From: Gracilibacillus orientalis
GTDB taxonomy: Bacteria > Bacillota > Bacilli > Bacillales > Amphibacillaceae
Reading direction: 5' to 3'
Assembly (NCBI RefSeq): GCF_900114645.1
Contig: NZ_FOTR01000001.1
Coordinates: 682,001 to 746,000 of the forward strand
Length of the DNA stretch: 64,000 bases
Shown here piece by piece: positions 25,577-35,063 of the stretch (position 1 is the first letter of the stretch; the number at the start of each line of letters is the position of its first letter). The notes under the pieces were generated by a model that was given only the letters and a program-made list of their open reading frames with translations, was not told the DNA's origin and did no database searches. Position numbers and translations under genes: made by a program.

Positions 25577-27187
25577 TTACTCCTTCGCATTTCTATCATA
25601 GGCTGTTTGTTTAATTTCTAACCATTCTTGATAACCAAGACGGTCTAATTCTGTCAGATACTCTTCCCATTCCTCATCAACATTGCCATTTGAGATCCAT
25701 TCCGCCTTTTTCCTTTCTACATAAGGAAATAAATCTGCTTCAATGGTAGAAAGGTCATCTAATTCTTCTAATGTCATAAATACTTTTGGATAAATATTGT
25801 CATTATTCATATATGGAACCAGCTCTTCATGAAGTATTTCTAATCTCCACGCTGCATCATCCGGCATTGTTGTGACATCACCATAATATTCATCTAGAAT
25901 CGCTAACGGTCCACCAACCGAAGTTTCTTCACGCAATTCTACTGGCGCAGTTCCTTCTAGAGATAAGTGTCTTAGCATGTTTTCGCCTTCATCATATTCA
26001 AAGATATTTTGCTTTTCTTCATCACCATATGTCCCCCAGTTATTTTGTACAGACTGATGAGGATCATATAGTTGATCAATCCATTTCGCCGTTAATTCTA
26101 GATTTTCATTTGCACTAGTAATGACCATTCGGGCCCGATCAAATCCCATTCCATTCGAACGAGCAACATGTTTACGCCCATCAGGACCTTCTACCGGCGG
26201 CAACAATTGATACTTATCGTTCTGACCAGTGATATTTGCTTTATCCCAAGTAAAATACAAACCATATCTTTCTTCTTTACCCTTAGCTAGATACGAATTC
26301 CAATCTTGCTCAAAAGCTTCTACATCCATTAAGTCTAATTCATATAATTCATGTAGATAATTAATTCCTTCCCTGTATTCTTCTTGTGCAGTAGTAAATA
26401 TAACCTCATCATCGTTACTTACAACAGTATGATCCCAGTTATCGCCCTCACCAAATGGAGAAAATAAAAATGAAAGATCTTCCCCACCATGGTTGATAAT
26501 AAATGACATTGGAATGGTTTGGCCATCGCCAGCCATATCATTTTCTTTAAATGCAACTAGGGCCTCTTTGAGTTCTTCAGTTGTTGAAGGCATATCCAAA
26601 CCAAGCTCATCTAACCATTCAACATTAATCCAACCTGTAGCATCTAGTGAATGGATACTTTCCTTGCCAGCTCCTAATTCTTCAATCCAAGGAAAAGCAT
26701 AAATATGACCATCAGGTGCTGTCATCATAGCACGATATTCAGGTGCTTGCTCTAATACCGCCTGCAGATTTGGCATATATTGATCAATTAAATCTTCAAC
26801 AGGTATAATTGCTTCGTCGTTCGCTAAGTCCAGTAATTCATAATCACTATAACCTGCATTCATAATTGCATCAGGTAATTCACCGCTTGCTACTGCTAAA
26901 TTTCTTTTTTCAGCAAAGGATTCGCCAGTATAATTCTTCCATTCTATGTGTACTCCTGATTCTTCCTCTAAACGTTGTAAAATTAATTTATCATTAGGAT
27001 CTTCAGGAGCCATTGGTGAACTTTCCGTCATGAATTTTAGTGTTACTTCCTCCTCTAAAGGGAACGTGATATCATTTAATTCATAGTTTTCTGATGAAGC
27101 TTTTTCACTATTACCACATCCAGCAATTAATAAAATACCGAGCAACACGCTCGTTAGTGTTAATAAACTTCTGTACATATTTTTCAT
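25577..27187 (-). CDS. ABC transporter substrate-binding lipoprotein, LplA type (probable fructo-oligosaccharides)
   Basis: 536 residues with lipobox LIAGC (Cys24), then an extracellular binding protein of the large LplA/YtcQ class (~500-550 aa) that works with LplB/YtcP-type permeases. It lies between its two permeases (upstream) and a GH32 gene (downstream, 5 bp), so oligo-fructosides are the likely ligand. No ATPase is encoded nearby; importers of this type typically share MsmX. Confidence 0.9.
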   Translation of the reverse strand: MKNMYRSLLTLTSVLLGILLIAGCGNSEKASSENYELNDITFPLEEEVTLKFMTESSPMAPEDPNDKLILQRLEEESGVHIEWKNYTGESFAEKRNLAVASGELPDAIMNAGYSDYELLDLANDEAIIPVEDLIDQYMPNLQAVLEQAPEYRAMMTAPDGHIYAFPWIEELGAGKESIHSLDATGWINVEWLDELGLDMPSTTEELKEALVAFKENDMAGDGQTIPMSFIINHGGEDLSFLFSPFGEGDNWDHTVVSNDDEVIFTTAQEEYREGINYLHELYELDLMDVEAFEQDWNSYLAKGKEERYGLYFTWDKANITGQNDKYQLLPPVEGPDGRKHVARSNGMGFDRARMVITSANENLELTAKWIDQLYDPHQSVQNNWGTYGDEEKQNIFEYDEGENMLRHLSLEGTAPVELREETSVGGPLAILDEYYGDVTTMPDDAAWRLEILHEELVPYMNNDNIYPKVFMTLEELDDLSTIEADLFPYVERKKAEWISNGNVDEEWEEYLTELDRLGYQEWLEIKQTAYDRNAKE

Positions 27188-27207
27188 CCTTTTAACCCTC
27201 GCTTTTA

Positions 27208-28098
27208 TTATTTTAATGATCCAACCATGACACCTTTTTCAAAATACTTCTGGAAGAAAGGATACATGATCATTAATGGTAAACTTGCTATAACAATGGC
27301 AGAATACTTAATCATTTCTGCAATTCTTTGTAATTCTGCTCTCGCCAGTTGATCTCCAATCATACCTGGCTCTATTTCGTTTTGAATTAAAATGTCACGT
27401 AGAACCAACTGTAACGGATACAGACTTTTATCCTCTAAGTAAATCATGGCATCAAAGTAGGCATTCCACTGTCCGATAAATGAGTAAAGTGCAAGAACAA
27501 AAATAATAGGTTTCGCTAATGGCAATATAATACTAATGAAGATCTTAGCATCTGATGCACCATCAATTCTCGCAGCTTCTTTCAATTCATTAGGCAAGCC
27601 TTTAAAGAATGTCCTTGCCAAGATAATATTCCAAACAGTAATAGCTCCCGGTAAAATAATCGCCCATGGACTGTTAAGCAAACCTAAATCTTTTACCAGT
27701 AAATAGACAGGAACCATTCCCCCATTAAAGAACATGGTAAAAAGAAAATAAAGCATAATTATTTTCTTCCCCACCAGATTATCAATAGATAATGAGTAAC
27801 CCGCAAGAATAGTAAACCCAACTGAAACAAGAGTAAAACCTGTTGAATATAAAATAGAATTTATAAATCCTCTCACGATCGACCCATCATTAAAAATTCG
27901 AACATACCCATCAACTGTCCAATGTTTGGGGTCGAATGAAAGTCCTTTCGTCAAAAGAACATCAGGCTGTAAAAAGGAACCTAATAGTACATACAAAAGA
28001 GGTAATGTAACAATTAGCACTACGACAACCAAAAGTATCTTATTAATAAAGAGTAGCACTTTGTCTGTTTCCGAATTATTAATGAGATTATTATTCAT
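27208..28098 (-). CDS. ABC sugar permease, YtcP/LplC (MalG) type
   Basis: 296 residues from ATG 28098 (MNNNLINN). The frame is open to 28134, but AGAGAGGAGG sits 7 bp before the ATG at 28098 and the longer form would overlap the upstream gene. Six membrane helices and the EAA loop ELKEAARIDGASDAKIFISIILPLAKP are visible; it ends YFEKGVMVGSLK, typical of this family. It pairs with the permease at 28115-29089. Confidence 0.92.
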   Translation of the reverse strand: MNNNLINNSETDKVLLFINKILLVVVVLIVTLPLLYVLLGSFLQPDVLLTKGLSFDPKHWTVDGYVRIFNDGSIVRGFINSILYSTGFTLVSVGFTILAGYSLSIDNLVGKKIIMLYFLFTMFFNGGMVPVYLLVKDLGLLNSPWAIILPGAITVWNIILARTFFKGLPNELKEAARIDGASDAKIFISIILPLAKPIIFVLALYSFIGQWNAYFDAMIYLEDKSLYPLQLVLRDILIQNEIEPGMIGDQLARAELQRIAEMIKYSAIVIASLPLMIMYPFFQKYFEKGVMVGSLK

Positions 28099-28114
28099 TT
28101 TCACTACCTCCTCT

Positions 28115-29089
28115 CTAATAAAGGGTTTCGCCATTTGCTTTTTTTACAACTGTATTAACTGTTACTAACAGAACCAGGCTAATTATAGAATTGAATAAAC
28201 CAATTGCCGCACCAAATGACCAATCAGCAGCTTGCAGTCCTCGTTTATAAACGTAGGTATCAATAATTTCTGATGCAGGTAAATTCATCGAAGTCTGAAG
28301 TAAGTATGCCTTCTCAAATCCAATCGTCATTATTCCTCCAACAGCTAAAATAAACAACACCGCCATCGTTGGTTTCAATGTTTGCAAATCAATATGTCTG
28401 ATACGTTGAAATAATGAAGCACCATCAATAGTGGCAGCATCATGTAATTGTGGATCTACATTCGATAGAGCTGCGACGTAAATAATCGATGCAAACCCCG
28501 CAGACTGCCAAATTCCAGATGCTATGAAAATGGTTCGGAAATACTCAGGCTCAGACATGAAGGAAATCGGACGATCTATTACTAATGTCAATAGTACATT
28601 TAACGGTCCTGCAGGTGATAAAAATATAAAAGTCATACCAGCAATAACCACCACAGAGATAAAGTGTGGTGCATAAAGCACTAGCTGAATATTCTTTTTA
28701 ATATTCGCTCTTCTTACTTGATTTAACATTAGAGCTAATATTACAGGTACCGGGAAGCCAATCAGCAATTCGAATGTACTAAGCTTTATCGTATTCATAA
28801 AGATTTGATGAAAGTTTGGCGATTCCAAAAACTTGATAAAATGTTTAAAACCTACCCATTCGCTTCCCATAATTCCCTTTAATGGGCTAAAATCTTTAAA
28901 TGCGATTGTCACACCATACATCGGAATATAATTAAAAATAAAAACTAAGATAACAGCAGGTAATAAGAACAAGTACAAAATATAATTCTTTTTGATATAT
29001 TCTAATGAACTTTTCTTCTTTTCCCTCCCTTCATTTATCTGTTTGGTCAGTGCATCTGACTTAGGTGAAGTATCCCAGCCTTGCCCCAT
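28115..29089 (-). CDS. ABC sugar permease, LplB (MalF) type
   Basis: 324 residues. A hydrophilic Lys-rich N-terminus of ~35 residues is followed by six membrane helices. The family block NYIPMYGVTIAFKDFSP and the EAA loop QLHDAATIDGASLFQRIRH are visible. AAGGAGG precedes ATG 29089. It is the first gene of the importer operon (permease, permease, binding protein, GH32). Its leader contains a hairpin (29139-29170) and a cre-like site (29208-29221). Confidence 0.92.
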   Translation of the reverse strand: MGQGWDTSPKSDALTKQINEGREKKKSSLEYIKKNYILYLFLLPAVILVFIFNYIPMYGVTIAFKDFSPLKGIMGSEWVGFKHFIKFLESPNFHQIFMNTIKLSTFELLIGFPVPVILALMLNQVRRANIKKNIQLVLYAPHFISVVVIAGMTFIFLSPAGPLNVLLTLVIDRPISFMSEPEYFRTIFIASGIWQSAGFASIIYVAALSNVDPQLHDAATIDGASLFQRIRHIDLQTLKPTMAVLFILAVGGIMTIGFEKAYLLQTSMNLPASEIIDTYVYKRGLQAADWSFGAAIGLFNSIISLVLLVTVNTVVKKANGETLY

Positions 29090-29138
29090 TAGAAGTCCTC
29101 CTTAGATCAATTGATTTCTTTAGAATAAAGTGAGATTT

Positions 29139-29170
29139 CCCTCAGTGGGATTTTTGTCCCCCACTGAGGG
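29139..29170 (-). other. Leader hairpin of the first fructan importer operon
   Basis: An 11-bp perfect stem (CCCTCAGTGGG/CCCACTGAGGG) lies ~50 bp upstream of the LplB-type gene. It has no T-run on the minus strand, so RNA stability or processing is more likely than termination. Confidence 0.6.
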
Positions 29171-29207
29171 TTAGCGAACCCTTTCATGTGTTTAATATAC
29201 CAAATAA

Positions 29208-29221
29208 TGAAAACGTTTTAT
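29208..29221. promoter_or_regulatory. cre-like CcpA site upstream of the importer operon
   Basis: TGAAAACGTTTTAT matches the cre consensus (TGnAAnCGnTnnCA type) except at the last two positions. It lies in the promoter region of the operon starting at 29089. Binding of a LacI-family protein other than CcpA is equally possible. Confidence 0.55.
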
Positions 29222-29284
29222 TTCAATATTTTAGGTTGATGAACTTCAAAATATTTGGATGGTAAATTTTGATAAAACAAAAAA

Positions 29285-29306
29285 ATCACTAGTACAAACT
29301 AGTGAT
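29285..29306 (-). terminator. Terminator of the YesL-like gene
   Basis: ATCACTAGT and ACTAGTGAT arms around a 4-nt loop, followed by TTTTTTTG on the minus strand, 15 bp past the stop of the YesL-like gene. Confidence 0.8.
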
Positions 29307-29321
29307 AGTGAATGCTTTTTA

Positions 29322-29942
29322 TTAATATGACTCTTTAAGTCCTTGCTTTCTCGGAAAAGATAATGCCGCTATTTTCATTACGACAAAGCAAAACAAACTG
29401 ATTCCAAAAAGGAGAATTAACGCCGGGATATACATATATATAAATAATATAGCGCCTAGAAAAGCGATCAACATAATAGTGTGAAAGGGTCGAGCTATTG
29501 TCAGTATGCATGCATATCGAAAATACTGTATCAACTTAAAATCGAAATGAACATACAACGGAAAAATATACAATATACTAATCGCATAGAATATCCCTAT
29601 GACCAAAATCAAATTAAACATCATAATTTGCAAATAATCGTTGCTTATTTGTTGGACAATTTTAAAATCTAAAAATAAAAATACTCCTATGAAAGTAACA
29701 CTGTATCCCATCAGGTTTGATTTCATAAATTCGTTTTTGAACTGTTTTATAAACTCTGGTAAAACTGGTATGTCCTCATCTTCTAATATAAATTTTCTGA
29801 TAACAGCAAATAATGCTACTGTCGACGGGAAGAAACCGAACACAATGAGACCTAATAAAGAGAACGTAATCCATAATATATTTAGTAAAATTAAATTAAA
29901 TCCTAAATTCCCCAGTCGTATATACCACCTTTTTTCCAGCAT
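29322..29942 (-). CDS. YesL-like membrane protein (DUF624)
   Basis: 206 residues with about five membrane segments and the N-terminal NLGFNLILLNILWITFSLLGL pattern plus FFPSTVALFAVIRKFI typical of DUF624/YesL. The family is regularly encoded beside YesM/YesN systems and sugar importers, and its function is unknown. Here it lies between the binding protein of the second two-component locus and the importer operon. Confidence 0.85.
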   Translation of the reverse strand: MLEKRWYIRLGNLGFNLILLNILWITFSLLGLIVFGFFPSTVALFAVIRKFILEDEDIPVLPEFIKQFKNEFMKSNLMGYSVTFIGVFLFLDFKIVQQISNDYLQIMMFNLILVIGIFYAISILYIFPLYVHFDFKLIQYFRYACILTIARPFHTIMLIAFLGAILFIYMYIPALILLFGISLFCFVVMKIAALSFPRKQGLKESY

Positions 29943-30105
29943 GTTGATTCATCCCCTCATCTAAATGCCATTAATGCCTATAACTACTTTCACTTTAACA
30001 AAAGGAGCGTTTTTAGGATTATAATATTTTTGGATAATGTCATATAAAATTTTTGGGAACTTTGAAAGTTCCTAAATACAGGAAGGGAATCTATCAATCT
30101 TATGG

Positions 30106-31437
30106 TTACTCTATTTCTTTTAAACGTTTATTAATTGTTTCAACTGCTTCATCAACAGAAGACCCAACATCTTTGTTAGCAATACCAATATCCTCAAATA
30201 ATTCCTTTACTGCAGTGCTGATATCAGGATAAGCAGGGGTTACAGGACGATTTCTTGAATAATAATATGCTTGATGCAAAAATATATTGTAAGGATATTC
30301 ATCAAATACTGGCAAAGCCTCTGCAACCGAATATCTTGCTGGAATATCTCCAGTTATGGTTACATACTTTTTCATTCCTTCATAGCTTGTGACATAACGA
30401 ATAAACTTCCAAGCTTCTTCAGGGTGTTCTGTTTTAGAGGAAATACCTAACGCCCAACTTCCATTTGGAACTACCTGTTTATCTGCTTTCGGGAGCGGCG
30501 CAACTCCAAAATCTTCCCCTAATATGAATCCGTTTTTTTCCAAATCGATTAATGCCCATGAACCAAGAACTGTCATTGCCAGTTGATTGGTTTCGAAAGC
30601 TTTATCTGGTAACTCAAGTGCTGCGACTCCTTCTTTATGATACAAGTCTTGGTAAAACTGAAGAGCAGCAAGAGCTTCTTCTGAATCCAGATAACCACTT
30701 ACTGTAGAGCCATCAGGGCTTAATACACTAGCACCGAACTGCCATAGGAAGGGTAACTTAAAATAAGCTGGAGATTCCCCATTACTGAAACCTTGAGCTG
30801 GATCAATCCCATACACACCTTGCTCTTTGTTTTGTACAGCTTTAGCTATTTCAATAGTCTCTTCCCAAGTCATAGGCTTTACAGGACTTTTCTCTGGAAA
30901 AGGTACACCAGCCTCTTCAAAAATATGCCTATTATAGTATAATGCAATACTAGATTCTACGATTGGCATTAAGTAGATTTCATTTTGATACGTTAAACCC
31001 TCTATGATTGATTCTGGAAAGTTTCCCTTTATATCTACATCTTCTTCCACAAAAGGATCTAATGATAGCAAAATTCCTGAATTAGCGTACAATGCTAAAT
31101 TAGGACTGTCGATAGCCATAATATCAGGTCCAGTTCCAGTAACGATTTCCGTACGCAATTTCACTTCATAGTTACTATATTCTATTTCTTCCATATTAAT
31201 ATTTATGTTAGGATGCGCAGTTTCAAAGTCACTAATCAACTCGTTGTATGCTTCATTTTCAGCAGAATTACCAAAATTACGCCAGAATGTCAGGTGCACC
31301 TTGTCTTCCTCATTTATCACCTCTTCAGCACTATGACGACCACGATCAGATGTTAGTGGTTTTACTACCATTAATAAATAACAAGTGACAATACTAATTA
31401 ATAAAATGAAGACTAAGATATAGACTATTTTTTTCAT
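30106..31437 (-). CDS. Binding protein (SBP_bac_1) attached to the second two-component operon; probable membrane-anchored sensor partner
   Basis: 443 residues from ATG 31437, chosen because AAAGGGTG lies 7 bp upstream; earlier in-frame ATGs at 31443 and 31458 are poorly spaced. A hydrophobic N-terminus (residues 4-24) has Cys in the context IVTC, not a good lipobox, so it may be an uncleaved anchor. The body is a MalE-like binding protein (ALYYNRHIFEEAGVPFP, VLGSWALIDLEKNGF, NGSWALGISS). It has no permease genes of its own: the downstream permeases come with the LplA-type protein. It resembles B. subtilis YesO by position after YesM/YesN. A sensory role is inferred. Confidence 0.85.
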   Translation of the reverse strand: MKKIVYILVFILLISIVTCYLLMVVKPLTSDRGRHSAEEVINEEDKVHLTFWRNFGNSAENEAYNELISDFETAHPNININMEEIEYSNYEVKLRTEIVTGTGPDIMAIDSPNLALYANSGILLSLDPFVEEDVDIKGNFPESIIEGLTYQNEIYLMPIVESSIALYYNRHIFEEAGVPFPEKSPVKPMTWEETIEIAKAVQNKEQGVYGIDPAQGFSNGESPAYFKLPFLWQFGASVLSPDGSTVSGYLDSEEALAALQFYQDLYHKEGVAALELPDKAFETNQLAMTVLGSWALIDLEKNGFILGEDFGVAPLPKADKQVVPNGSWALGISSKTEHPEEAWKFIRYVTSYEGMKKYVTITGDIPARYSVAEALPVFDEYPYNIFLHQAYYYSRNRPVTPAYPDISTAVKELFEDIGIANKDVGSSVDEAVETINKRLKEIE

Positions 31438-31450
31438 ATGCATACACCCT

Positions 31451-33052
31451 TTATTCAAAATCAGAAAATACTGTTAGAGACTTACGATATTCTGCTGGTG
31501 TTTGACCGACATGTTTCTTAAAAACTGTACTGAAATAAGCGGAACTAGAAAAACCGACTAAATTAGCAACATCAATAATCTTTAAATGTCGGTCTTTTAG
31601 AAATTTTTTTGCTTCCTTCATTCGTCTTTCAACAAGATATTCACTAAAGTTTTGACCAACTTGAAGCTTGAAAATTTCTGATAAATAAGCACTATTAATA
31701 TGAAATAATTCCGATAAGGCGGTTAAAGAAACATCATTTCCATAATGCTGATCTAGGTAGCGTTTAACACCATCAACAATTAATTTCCCATCGGTTATAC
31801 GGGTATTACTTACTTGTTCAATGATTATACGTGCAAGTTGAACAAGGTGATCCATCACTCTCTTTTGGGAATTAAGTTCCCAAATTGCTTGTTGGCTTTC
31901 CCATATAAATCTTTGTGTTTGGGTCGTTTCCATATCATATTTTTTAGCAATTGCGCTTAAAGAAAATAATATTCTGTTTGACATGATGGAGAAAGATAAC
32001 ACAGATTGCTTATTCGTTTCGCCAAGCAACAATTCAAGTTCTGACTTAAACCGTTCCAAATTGGTTTGTTCAATTGCATTCGTTATTCTTTTTTCTAACT
32101 CTGGTGAAAAATCGGCAATTCCTTCTTTTTTCACTGTTTCATCAATAACTTGCGAATGAGTTCCTAATTGACTTTGACTCCAAGACAGTAAACTAGAAAT
32201 ATACCCCATTTTAAATTCGGTTATTCCCGTCACAATATTGCCGATACCAATCACCGCTTCTAATTTAAGTAAAACTTTCACATTATGCTGAACTGACTTA
32301 ACTAAATAAGACGGGTTGTTTGAGTCATCTACCAATCTTAAAAAATGGATCATATTCGTATAATTGGGATCATAAAAAGATAAGACACCAGATTGTTTTT
32401 CGGCAATTTCTTTACATAACATTTGAAAAGTCATCTGTAATTGTTTAACTCGATTAGAATGCTCGATTAGATCCCGTACCTCCACTGTGATAAACTGAAC
32501 CTTTACGTTTTCCTGCAGAAGACTGTGTAATTTTAATTGTTTTAATCTTTCTTTGACAATACTATGCTGCAGCCATTCTTCTTTCACTAAGTAAAGTAAA
32601 TATTGCTCTTGCACTTCCTGTAGTTGGGTACTGACAAGTCTTTGCACTCTCTCTAATTCTAATTGTTTACTCTTGTCATTTTCTATTTCTTGTCTCATTC
32701 GCTTTAATACTTCTTGTAATTCGTCTGGATCTACTGGTTTTAATAAATAATCTCTCACCCCTTCTTTCATTGAATTCTTCACATACTCGAAATCTGAATA
32801 ACCTGATAATACGATAACTTTCGTATTTCGATAATTTTCCTGACACTGCTTTGCTAATTCAATTCCGCCCATTATCGGCATTCTAACATCAGTCAGTACC
32901 AGATCAATTCTATTCTCAGCAATTAATGCGAGTGCCTCCTTGCCATTTGGTGCTTCTGCTACGATTTGAAAATCTTCCTCTTCCCAGTCAATCTTCCAAT
33001 GTAGTCCTTTACGTACTTGCGCTTCATCATCAACAATTATGACTTTCCTCAT
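31451..33052 (-). CDS. Response regulator, YesN type (receiver + AraC HTH)
   Basis: 533 residues. The receiver domain has D8/D9, phospho-acceptor D55 (LVLTDVRMP) and LLKPVDPDEL. A long middle region (~150-420) is typical of YesN-like regulators. The C-terminal AraC domain has two helix-turn-helix motifs (SLTALSELFHINSAYLSE; IIDVANLVGFSSSAYFSTVFK) and ends GQTPAEYR. It overlaps the kinase stop by 23 bp, so translation is coupled. The natural targets are the fructan importer and GH32 genes downstream (inference). Confidence 0.94.
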   Translation of the reverse strand: MRKVIIVDDEAQVRKGLHWKIDWEEEDFQIVAEAPNGKEALALIAENRIDLVLTDVRMPIMGGIELAKQCQENYRNTKVIVLSGYSDFEYVKNSMKEGVRDYLLKPVDPDELQEVLKRMRQEIENDKSKQLELERVQRLVSTQLQEVQEQYLLYLVKEEWLQHSIVKERLKQLKLHSLLQENVKVQFITVEVRDLIEHSNRVKQLQMTFQMLCKEIAEKQSGVLSFYDPNYTNMIHFLRLVDDSNNPSYLVKSVQHNVKVLLKLEAVIGIGNIVTGITEFKMGYISSLLSWSQSQLGTHSQVIDETVKKEGIADFSPELEKRITNAIEQTNLERFKSELELLLGETNKQSVLSFSIMSNRILFSLSAIAKKYDMETTQTQRFIWESQQAIWELNSQKRVMDHLVQLARIIIEQVSNTRITDGKLIVDGVKRYLDQHYGNDVSLTALSELFHINSAYLSEIFKLQVGQNFSEYLVERRMKEAKKFLKDRHLKIIDVANLVGFSSSAYFSTVFKKHVGQTPAEYRKSLTVFSDFE

Positions 33053-34841
33053 TCATTTCCCTTCCCTCATAGTTTATACCTAACGTAATTCTTGTCCCTT
33101 TATTTATTTCTGAGTCTATCTGATAAGAGAATTGTTCTCCGTAATATAACTGTAAGCGATCCAAGACATTTTTAAGGCCAATACTATTTCCGCTACTTTC
33201 CAATGTACTAGATTTAGTATTGTTATCATCATTATCTATCAAATGATAAATAACTTCCTCGGACATTCCTATCCCATCATCTTCTATAACGATTGTGAGA
33301 TGATTTGATTGATAACTCGTTTTTATATACACTTTTGCATGGTTTTTGGCAATGAAGCTATACTTTACTGCATTTTCAACTAGTGGTTGAATAATAAATT
33401 TAATAATTGGAAGATTTTTGCATTCCGGATCTTCATCAATAGATATATGGAGCGCATCTTCATATCGAAGTTGTAAAATAGTTGCATAGTTACGAATATA
33501 CTGTATCTCCTCACCAAGTGTGACAGTATTAGACTTTGTATCCAAAGAATATCGCAACATTTTCCCTAAATAAACACTAACATTCATCACATCTTTATTC
33601 TTACCTTGAGCTGCCATTCCCCCCATAATTTCCAAGGTATTATTTAAAAAATGAGGATTTATTTGCAACAGTAATGCCTTATACTCTGCATTACGCCGAC
33701 GAATATTAGCTTTATATTCATTATCAATTAAACTCTTTAACTGTTCGAGCGTATGAGCAAATACACGTAAAACATAACGTACTTCATTATTTTCTGATTT
33801 TATTGTTGGCATAATCTGCTTGGCACTATTAAAATCCCCCTTCTCCAGGTAATTCATTGCTTTCGTTAGCTCTCGAAGTGGATTAGTAATAGAAGATGAA
33901 AAGACAAATGAAGCAATAATGGTAATTAAAAACACTCCAAAACTCAGTAAAAGCATACTTTTCTGAATTTGATAGGGATGGGCAAACAAATCCGCTTCAG
34001 TAACTTCACTCATTAAAATCCAATCACCTACTGATAAGTGTTGATAAAATAATAAATATTTTTCATTATCACCTTCTATTTCTAACAATCCTTGCTCGTT
34101 TTGCCTGTCTTTCATCTCTTCTAAAGAATCAGTAACAATCTCTTGAGGTGTCTTTATTTCCCCTGTTAATACATTTGCTCCCTGTTCGTTGACGATAAAA
34201 GTATTTCCCTGCTCACCAATCTTTATTTTATCTAATGCATTTTCAATCAATTCTGTAGAAAAATTAACCTTAATAACACCGCTATCACCAAAGGAATTCA
34301 TATCAACTAAAGGGATAAGATGACTATTAATATGCAAATCTCGCATTACAGCTGACTGTTGATTAGGGTCTATATGTGAACGTGTATATGTTTTATTATG
34401 ATTCTCAAACTCGCTATACCAAGTGTTATTTTCTATATCAGCATAATCTCCCCAAATCCCTTCCCCGTCATGTGTAAAGATGGACACTGAAATATTATTA
34501 GAGTTATTGACCATCATCGAACTTAGTAAAGCGTTTAATTCATTTCTTACTAATAATCGAGCAATGTTCAGTGTATCATCATCTTTTTGTTTTGTTTCCA
34601 ATTGTAACCATTCCTGCGTTATCGGGTTAACCAACACTTGTTGTCCTACATCTTCAGCCTGCTTGGTAATGGAATCAATATAAAGTGAAAATTGGTCCAT
34701 TATCTCAACCGTTAATTCTTGCGTTTGATCTTTAATATAAATAGTAAATAAACTAGGAATAACTAAAGACAAAACAAGAAACGGGATGGTTAATAAACAA
34801 GAAAACACTAGAAATAGCTTATTTCGCAATGAAAAAAACAT
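33030..34841 (-). CDS. Sensor histidine kinase, YesM type
   Basis: 603 residues. A membrane helix (~8-34), a large extracellular Cache-like domain (~35-290), a second helix (~295-318) and HAMP (SITNPLRELTKAMNYLEKGD) precede the phospho-acceptor motif LLQINPHFLNNTLEIMGG. Most YesM proteins read PHFLYNTL, so Asn replaces Tyr here. HATPase_c blocks are IQPLVENAVKYSF and IEDDGIGMSEE. It forms an operon with the regulator and the binding protein at 30106-31437. Candidate promoter: extended -10 at 34914-34922. Confidence 0.94.
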   Translation of the reverse strand: MFFSLRNKLFLVFSCLLTIPFLVLSLVIPSLFTIYIKDQTQELTVEIMDQFSLYIDSITKQAEDVGQQVLVNPITQEWLQLETKQKDDDTLNIARLLVRNELNALLSSMMVNNSNNISVSIFTHDGEGIWGDYADIENNTWYSEFENHNKTYTRSHIDPNQQSAVMRDLHINSHLIPLVDMNSFGDSGVIKVNFSTELIENALDKIKIGEQGNTFIVNEQGANVLTGEIKTPQEIVTDSLEEMKDRQNEQGLLEIEGDNEKYLLFYQHLSVGDWILMSEVTEADLFAHPYQIQKSMLLLSFGVFLITIIASFVFSSSITNPLRELTKAMNYLEKGDFNSAKQIMPTIKSENNEVRYVLRVFAHTLEQLKSLIDNEYKANIRRRNAEYKALLLQINPHFLNNTLEIMGGMAAQGKNKDVMNVSVYLGKMLRYSLDTKSNTVTLGEEIQYIRNYATILQLRYEDALHISIDEDPECKNLPIIKFIIQPLVENAVKYSFIAKNHAKVYIKTSYQSNHLTIVIEDDGIGMSEEVIYHLIDNDDNNTKSSTLESSGNSIGLKNVLDRLQLYYGEQFSYQIDSEINKGTRITLGINYEGREMNEESHNC

Positions 34842-34913
34842 ATTCGTTCCTCCAAATACAGATAGAACATTTTAAGCTTTATTAAATTAACAAATAGATT
34901 AATTTCACTTCTC

Positions 34914-34922
34914 ATTATATCA
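34914..34922 (-). promoter_or_regulatory. Extended -10 promoter element upstream of the second kinase
   Basis: TGATATAAT on the minus strand, ~75 bp before the kinase start; no good -35 was found. The rest of 34842-35016 shows nothing further. Confidence 0.5.
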
Positions 34923-35016
34923 CGGGAAAGATTCCTCTCTTTAGCGTTATCATTACAAGGTGAGACTTCAATCATTGAGGGTACTACGGACGGTTAGGCC
35001 ATGATAAATTAATTTA

Positions 35017-35047
35017 GAAAAGGGAAGTTTACCAACCTCCCTTTTCA
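35017..35047 (-). terminator. Terminator of the levanase gene
   Basis: The AAAAGGGAGG/CTTCCCTTTT hairpin is followed on the minus strand by TAAATTAAT. A modest T-tract, 17 bp past the stop. Confidence 0.65.
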
Positions 35048-35063
35048 GCCTATTGCTTACCAG

